Positions 20,772 through 24,053 of a DNA stretch of 24,053 nt are shown piece by piece (the stretch's first letter is position 1; the number at the start of each line of letters is the position of its first letter). The notes beneath the pieces were generated by a model. That model did not search any database, had not been told where the DNA came from, and saw nothing but the letters and a program-made list of their open reading frames with translations. Source of the DNA: a virus. A program made the translations under genes and the position numbers. The stretch is taken from positions 1 through 24,053 of IMG/VR virus record IMGVR_UViG_3300007538_000180, one strand, 5' to 3'.

Positions 20772-21683
20772 TTATATATTTAATGTTTCTATTTTTGTTT
20801 GGTTGTGTATTAAGTTCCTACCCATAAACTCAAAACCTACATTGTTTTTAGACATTCTAAGACGGATTGGTTCTTCGTAAGGTGTACATCTACCACCTGT
20901 TTCATTTTCTTTTACTTTAAGGACGTGTAAATGGCTATACATCCAATCAGTTGGGCTACTTGTGTATCTATGAATACAGATAACATCATCAGCCCTGTTT
21001 GCCCATTTACCCCCGCCTTCTACACTTGCTAAACCTAAAGGCATTGGCAAATTAGCATATTCGTGTCCACTTGCATGGGTTCTACGTAGAGCTTCAGTTA
21101 CACCGTGAGCATTTAAAAATACTGCTATGTTACGCTTTTTAGCCATTAATCTAATTTCTGAAGCTACTTGATAGTCATACTCATGCCCACCTATTGACTT
21201 AAACAAGCCTATATCTTTAGCTAAACTATTATAAGGGTCTACAAGTAAAGCGTTAAAATCCCAAGCGTCTTTAATTTGGTTTACTTCCTTTAATAATTGT
21301 TTATAGGTAACAATATCGTCAACGTCTATTATTTTAAAGTGTTCGTCACACCAACGTACAGCTTCATTAATTAAGGTATCGCTTGCTTCGTTAATTGTTT
21401 TGTTCATACGGAACTCTATAATTTTACGAACAATACTTTGCGCTGTATTTTCGCTAGACCATATTAAAAACCTTAAATTGTGTTTTATTGCCCATAGTGT
21501 AAATAGGTAAACAATAACAGTAGTCTTGCCGACATTCGCATGCCCTATAATAACATTAAAATTACCTTGTTTAAATCTAAGGTACTCATCTATTTCAGGC
21601 ACGCCTATTTTAAGCCCCTCCTTTATTCTACCATACTTAATGTCTAGTATCTTGTCTTGTATGTTCTTTGCCTGTGCTATCAT
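20772..21683 (-). CDS. DnaB/RecA-like replicative helicase ATPase, 303 aa
   Basis: A RecA-fold hexameric helicase core without the DnaB N-terminal primase-binding domain. Walker A is GHANVGKTT (47-55), the catalytic Glu follows in WSSEN (75-79), Walker B is ALLVDPYNS (145-153), the H3 motif is FLNAHGVTEALRR (189-201) and the Lys/Arg finger region is LKVKENETGGR (255-265). This matches the phage DnaB-like/Twinkle-like ATPases that unwind the fork. No separate primase is visible in the window. It begins in an ATGA overlap with the 48-residue gene and is downstream of the ssDNA-binding gene. Confidence 0.88.
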   Translation of the reverse strand: MIAQAKNIQDKILDIKYGRIKEGLKIGVPEIDEYLRFKQGNFNVIIGHANVGKTTVIVYLFTLWAIKHNLRFLIWSSENTAQSIVRKIIEFRMNKTINEASDTLINEAVRWCDEHFKIIDVDDIVTYKQLLKEVNQIKDAWDFNALLVDPYNSLAKDIGLFKSIGGHEYDYQVASEIRLMAKKRNIAVFLNAHGVTEALRRTHASGHEYANLPMPLGLASVEGGGKWANRADDVICIHRYTSSPTDWMYSHLHVLKVKENETGGRCTPYEEPIRLRMSKNNVGFEFMGRNLIHNQTKIETLNI

Positions 21684-21826
21684 ATTTTTTGTGTAGTAAT
21701 ATAATATTTTTTTTCGTTCCTTGTACAGTTTTCATCCATTGGTTGTACATAGTACCCAGTTATAGGGTTTACTCTGTAGTTCCAAAAGTCAATAGGCATT
21801 TCTTCGCCTTCTTTTAAATACTTCAT
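21680..21826 (-). CDS. Hypothetical small protein, 48 aa, starting on a terminator U-tract
   Basis: Reads MKYLKEGEEMPIDFWNYRVN, then PITGYYVQPMDENCTRNEKK and a short end; its TGA overlaps the helicase start as ATGA. The ATG directly follows the T-run of an intrinsic terminator, so there is no free leader. Acidic then basic, with one Cys; no family recognised. The coupling to the helicase gene supports translation. Confidence 0.6.
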   Translation of the reverse strand: MKYLKEGEEMPIDFWNYRVNPITGYYVQPMDENCTRNEKKYYITTQKI

Positions 21827-21849
21827 AAAAAAAAGGGGCGCAAGCCCCC
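21827..21849 (-). terminator. Intrinsic terminator between ssDNA-binding and helicase genes
   Basis: On the transcribed strand GGGGC-TTGC-GCCCC is followed by eight T, a textbook Rho-independent terminator. It lies five bases after the stop of the ssDNA-binding protein gene. The last T is directly followed by the ATG of the 48-residue ORF, and no promoter is seen between, so the downstream helicase and sigma genes depend on read-through. Confidence 0.85.
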
Positions 21850-21853
21850 TATA

Positions 21854-22168
21854 TTAAAATTCATCAATTACTTCGCGTGCTGGTTGCTGTTGATTGTTTG
21901 TAACTTCAGTTAATTCTGCTGCTACACGCCAGCCTACAATATTATTATAATATTTACCATTGTATTCACGCCCTCGTAAATTAATTCCTATAACTACTTT
22001 GTCTCCTACTTTAAAGTTTTTAAGTGTATCTATTTTATCGTTTAAAAATTCAATAGCTAAATCCTGAGGGTATTGTTCATCAGTAGTTAGTACTATTTGC
22101 ATTTTTGTAAGTTTGTCCGATACTTTCTCGGAGTTTCCTAATACTTTGATTGTTCCTATAATTTCCAT
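21854..22168 (-). CDS. DUF3127-type single-stranded DNA-binding protein, 104 aa
   Basis: The family is an OB-fold protein of Bacteroidota and their phages taken to be a single-stranded DNA-binding protein. Features seen: start MEIIGTIKVL, the strand KMQIVLTTDEQYPQDLAIEF (about 22-41), FKVGDKVVIGINLRGREYNG (about 52-71) and an acidic end, EVIDEF, like the protein-interaction tail of SSB. It has its own promoter candidate (22196-22227) and a terminator right after, so it may be made in larger amounts than its neighbours. It sits between the annealing protein and the helicase, where an SSB is expected. Confidence 0.82.
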   Translation of the reverse strand: MEIIGTIKVLGNSEKVSDKLTKMQIVLTTDEQYPQDLAIEFLNDKIDTLKNFKVGDKVVIGINLRGREYNGKYYNNIVGWRVAAELTEVTNNQQQPAREVIDEF

Positions 22169-22195
22169 AAATTGTGATTAAATAATTATTATATG

Positions 22196-22227
22196 TAAAG
22201 TTAAAATAAATTCCTTTGATTTTACAA
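22196..22227 (-). promoter_or_regulatory. Promoter of the ssDNA-binding gene, TTG-N21-TAACTTTA
   Basis: The transcribed strand has TTG (22227-22225, overlapping the ERF stop), 21 bases, and TAACTTTA (22203-22196), one base off TAnnTTTG. The ATG at 22168 is 27 bases beyond. The same octamer occurs before the ERF operon. Confidence 0.6.
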
Positions 22228-22752
22228 TTTTGCTGCATTTTCTAACTCGTTACGCATTTTAGTAGATATCTTAAATTTAGCTTCAATTGCTTTTATGTCG
22301 CCACCGTTTTTCATATGTTCTATTGCTCTACTGTGTGCTGGGGTATTTGCATTTAGCCAAGGAGTTTCATCTTGTTTTGCTGTTATACCACTTGCAGCAT
22401 TAGCATCATCATCTTCAGCTTGTAAACCTAAAAGTGAAGAAAGTGTATAACGTCTATAATATGTAATGCAACTTCCTAACTTTTGTGGGTCATTAATTTC
22501 TGGCAACTTTAAACCACTTATTACGCCACCAGTACCATCAACACAAATTAACTTACTAAATACAATATCTTCTTCAATAGGTTGTAAAAGTAATAACCTA
22601 TGTTTTTTTAGTAAAGGTTGTAATTGTTTAATAAGTGAGTTAATGTCAAAATACTTTGACTTGTAAAATGGGTTGTTTGCATCTTTGCTAATTGTACCTA
22701 TTTCTTGTTGTAGGTCAAATAGCTTTTGGTTAATGTTTGTTTCTTTGCTCAT
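22222..22752 (-). CDS. erf: ERF-family single-strand annealing recombinase, 176 aa
   Basis: Anneals complementary single strands during phage recombination and replication. The ERF core is seen from about 27 to 119: NPFYKSKYFDINSLIKQLQP, LKKHRLLLLQP, the LPEINDPQKLGSCITYYRRY segment (about 84-102, with the GSxxTYxRRY signature), and LSSLLGLQAEDDDANAA (104-120). The C-terminal part, with AIEHMKNGGDIKAIEAKFKI, is the helical tail usual in Bacteroidota phage ERFs. It is shorter than P22 Erf. The gene is coupled by ATGA to a 33-residue ORF and would work with the RecE-like exonuclease and NinG. Confidence 0.92.
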   Translation of the reverse strand: MSKETNINQKLFDLQQEIGTISKDANNPFYKSKYFDINSLIKQLQPLLKKHRLLLLQPIEEDIVFSKLICVDGTGGVISGLKLPEINDPQKLGSCITYYRRYTLSSLLGLQAEDDDANAASGITAKQDETPWLNANTPAHSRAIEHMKNGGDIKAIEAKFKISTKMRNELENAAKL

Positions 22753-22850
22753 TGTTTAAGGTTTAAAAATAATTGTTGTTTTACTTGTTCTAGTTCATGT
22801 TGCAGTTCTAATAACATACCATAGAGTTCTGCTTTTGTATATTGTTCCAT
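22749..22850 (-). CDS. Leader microprotein of the ERF gene, 33 aa
   Basis: Reads MEQYTKAELYGMLLELQHEL then EQVKQQLFLNLKQ, an amphipathic helix. It is the first ORF after a promoter and its TGA overlaps the ERF start as ATGA, so ERF is probably translated by reinitiation. It may be a regulatory or a small coiled-coil protein; nothing is known of its function. Confidence 0.55.
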   Translation of the reverse strand: MEQYTKAELYGMLLELQHELEQVKQQLFLNLKQ

Positions 22851-22864
22851 ATTGTTATTTTTAG

Positions 22865-22897
22865 TAAAGTTATAAAAAAATATTTAACAAAAACAAA
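22865..22897 (-). promoter_or_regulatory. Promoter of the ERF operon, TTTG-N21-TAACTTTA
   Basis: TTTG (22897-22894) and TAACTTTA (22872-22865) on the transcribed strand, spacer 21. The -33 lies in the T-rich tail of the terminator at 22888-22927, so termination of the NinG transcript and a new start are packed together. Confidence 0.55.
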
Positions 22898-22927
22898 AAA
22901 GGGATAAAAATTAATTTACCCCCTTTT
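22888..22927 (-). terminator. Intrinsic terminator after ninG
   Basis: The transcribed strand has arms AAAAGGGGGTAAA (22927-22915) and TTTATCCCTTTT (22908-22897) around a six-base loop; they pair over 12 positions with one G-U pair and one bulged G. T-rich sequence follows. This is a plausible Rho-independent terminator about 30 bases after the ninG stop. Confidence 0.75.
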
Positions 22928-22955
22928 CAAACAAAGAACAAAATACAAGAATTAA

Positions 22956-23348
22956 TCAAGTAATGTTTTTTAATCTTTCAGCATAGTCATTTATCATTTC
23001 CTCTAACTCGTAGTTAGTAAACTTAACCAGTTCTTGACTTTTTAAATATAACCTTTCTGCGGTAAATGCACCTAATGAAACACTATATTTATATTGTTCG
23101 CCAGCCCTATAAACATTGCACGCAATACATTGAGGGTGTACGTTGTCTTCATCCCAGCGTGTGCTATAATGTTTACGACTCATAAAGTGACCAGCTTGTA
23201 TTGACTTCCAATGTTCTTTTTTACCGCATGTTACACAAACACAAAACCCAGCATGATCAGCATTTGATTGTCTTACCCATTGGCTGAATAAAACATCTAA
23301 CTTCCTTACTAGTTTAGTTCTTGTTGGTTTTTTAGCGGTTTTAGGCAT
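22956..23348 (-). CDS. ninG: NinG/Rap-type recombination endonuclease, 130 aa
   Basis: Lambda NinG (Rap) is a structure-specific endonuclease acting on Holliday junctions and D-loops. The family core is at about 36-90: a zinc-type pair CVCVTCGK (36-43), SIQAGHFMSRKHYSTRWDED (49-68) and NVHPQCIACNVYRAGEQYKY (69-88). Cys38, Cys41, Cys74 and Cys77 are likely metal ligands; His54 in GHFMSR is likely catalytic. A basic N-terminus (KTAKKPTRTKLVRK) precedes. It is shorter than lambda NinG but keeps the conserved core. It begins in a TAATG overlap with the 79-residue gene. Confidence 0.9.
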   Translation of the reverse strand: MPKTAKKPTRTKLVRKLDVLFSQWVRQSNADHAGFCVCVTCGKKEHWKSIQAGHFMSRKHYSTRWDEDNVHPQCIACNVYRAGEQYKYSVSLGAFTAERLYLKSQELVKFTNYELEEMINDYAERLKNIT

Positions 23349-23587
23349 TAGGCATCTAAATGGTTCAAAAGCAATTTACCATCATGCTCATTAAAACCTT
23401 TAATTTGTTTGTATAAGTATTTACTGTCTGACTTAACTTTTATTTTTTCTGCTTTAGTAGAATCAATACCTAAATTTTGATATTGTATTGCGTCAAGTTC
23501 AAGAATCATATCAGTACGTTCTCTAACGCTTAAAGCAAAATCAGCTGCAATTTTTTCAGCAAGTTTTCTAATAGTTAAGTCTTCCAT
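23348..23587 (-). CDS. Hypothetical protein, first gene of the early operon, 79 aa
   Basis: Unrecognised, mostly helical: LTIRKLAEKIAADFALSVRE (about 4-23), then DAIQYQNLGIDSTKAEKIKV (about 32-51). Being first after a TAACTTTG promoter, with an A/T-rich leader of about 50 bases, it is probably an early protein. It is coupled to ninG. There is no cysteine, membrane or catalytic motif. Confidence 0.65.
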   Translation of the reverse strand: MEDLTIRKLAEKIAADFALSVRERTDMILELDAIQYQNLGIDSTKAEKIKVKSDSKYLYKQIKGFNEHDGKLLLNHLDA

Positions 23588-23636
23588 TTAATTTATTTAT
23601 TTAGTTAGTTATTAAGTTATTTACATACTACCCCAC

Positions 23637-23695
23637 TAACCCACCAAAGTTACACGCTTTTTTTTTAAGTTGTAAAATTTTTTTAAGCTGGGTTA
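23637..23695. repeat. Seven-base inverted repeat flanking the early promoter
   Basis: TAACCCA at 23637-23643 and its complement TGGGTTA at 23689-23695 enclose the -7 element at 23645-23652. The spacing of 45 bases is too long for a terminator stem, but the arms could be two half sites of an operator. With seven bases per arm it may also be chance. Confidence 0.3.
23645..23652 (-). promoter_or_regulatory. Early promoter -7 element TAACTTTG
   Basis: Perfect match to TAnnTTTG on the transcribed strand, 58 bases before the ATG at 23587. No TTG is found at -33; TTTTAC is at about the right distance. It lies in a 119-base gene-free, A/T-rich stretch. Confidence 0.6.
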
Positions 23696-23706
23696 TTAAC
23701 AAGTTA

Positions 23707-23844
23707 TTACCTACCTTGTCCTTTGTAAGTTTTTTTATAGTTCTTACTACTCTTTAAGGCACTAGTTTTACTTTTAGCATGTACATTAGGTCTGCTAACT
23801 TTTGGCTTCTTTTTATAAGTTACTATCTGCTGCTTTTTTGCCAT
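23707..23844 (-). CDS. Small very basic conserved phage protein, 45 aa
   Basis: Reads MAKKQQIVTYKKKPKVSRPN, then VHAKSKTSALKSSKNYKKTY and KGQGR. About a third of its residues are Lys or Arg and it has no acidic residue, so it should bind nucleic acid. Small proteins of this pattern are common in flavobacterial phages. Its ATG overlaps the holin stop as TAATG. Role unknown. Confidence 0.7.
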   Translation of the reverse strand: MAKKQQIVTYKKKPKVSRPNVHAKSKTSALKSSKNYKKTYKGQGR

Positions 23845-24053
23845 TACTTTACTTTGTCTTTAATTTTTTCGTAAGTTCTTAAACCACCCAATCCTAACAT
23901 ACCTAATAGTACTGTCATTAAATGTTCCATTTGTAAAGCAGGAGGTACTGTTTCAGGTTTAATTGCCCAAATAAATAAATCCCTAATTACAAAATTATAT
24001 GCTAAAGCTACACCACACACCCAACCAATAAAAGGTCGCCATCCTGCTACAAA
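23844..24053 (-). CDS. Three-TM holin, C-terminal part (N-terminus beyond the window)
   Basis: The open frame enters from the right edge and runs 69 residues to a TAA: GWRPFIGWVCGVALAYNFVI, then LFIWAIKPETVPPALQMEHL and MTVLLGMLGLGGLRTYEKIK. The GWRPFIGW opening, two membrane helices, the P-rich loop and the final RTYEK(I) match the 3TM holin family first described for gene-transfer-agent release. A holin forms the membrane hole that lets the endolysin out. The endolysin is not seen and may lie upstream. Confidence 0.85.
   Translation of the reverse strand, partial: FVAGWRPFIGWVCGVALAYNFVIRDLFIWAIKPETVPPALQMEHLMTVLLGMLGLGGLRTYEKIKDKVK

Noticed and set aside
1-24053. tRNA genes, CRISPR arrays, insertion sequences, integrase or attachment site
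   Set aside because: No cloverleaf-like segment, regular repeat-spacer pattern, transposase, or recombinase was seen; the non-coding gaps are all under about 120 bases.

Overview
The window is a 24 kb piece of a tailed-phage genome (free phage or prophage) whose host is most probably a member of the Bacteroidota, likely Flavobacteriia. Every supported gene lies on the minus strand, so the genome reads from right to left. The host inference rests on four things seen in the sequence: strong AT-richness, A-rich leaders instead of Shine-Dalgarno sites, promoters of the Bacteroidota type (TAnnTTTG at -7, TTTG or TTG near -33), and protein families typical of flavobacterial phages (a DUF3127-type ssDNA-binding protein and the characteristic tail proteins). 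No integrase, repressor, tRNA or CRISPR array is visible, so lifestyle cannot be decided here.

Layout in transcription order. (1) 24053-23707: 3' end of a three-TM holin and a small basic protein. (2) 23645-18850: replication and recombination genes: a small ORF, NinG-type endonuclease, ERF annealing protein, DUF3127 ssDNA-binding protein, DnaB/RecA-like helicase, a small membrane protein, a sigma-70-like factor and many small conserved phage proteins. (3) 18824-17469: small proteins and a RecE-like PD-(D/E)XK exonuclease. (4) 17491-14617: a TET/JBP-family dioxygenase, a PD-(D/E)XK nuclease-like protein and two TET-associated-type glycosyltransferases, a candidate DNA base hypermodification island. 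(5) 14620-13859: a small protein, a stand-alone DnaA domain IV protein and a 27-residue membrane peptide. (6) 13819-12406: terminase small and large subunits. (7) 12363-11396: four small genes with their own promoter and terminator, a moron-like cassette. (8) 11384-1: the tail operon: a tail assembly chaperone with a -1 frameshift extension, tail terminator-like and neck-like proteins, a repeat-rich surface protein, two conserved tail proteins, tape measure, then an XkdF-type prohead protease and further structural genes running off the left edge. Portal and major capsid genes are not seen.

How the genes work together (inference). The sigma factor may redirect host RNA polymerase. The helicase, ssDNA-binding protein, ERF, RecE-like exonuclease and NinG form a recombination-linked replication set. 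The dioxygenase would hydroxylate a 5-methylpyrimidine in phage DNA and the glycosyltransferases would add sugar, giving a base-J-like or glucosyl-hmC-like genome that resists host nucleases. The terminase would then package that DNA.

Two observations deserve most attention: the dioxygenase/nuclease/double-glycosyltransferase island, and the conserved -1 reading frame at the end of the tail chaperone gene, which fills an otherwise empty gap and ends exactly on the next start codon.
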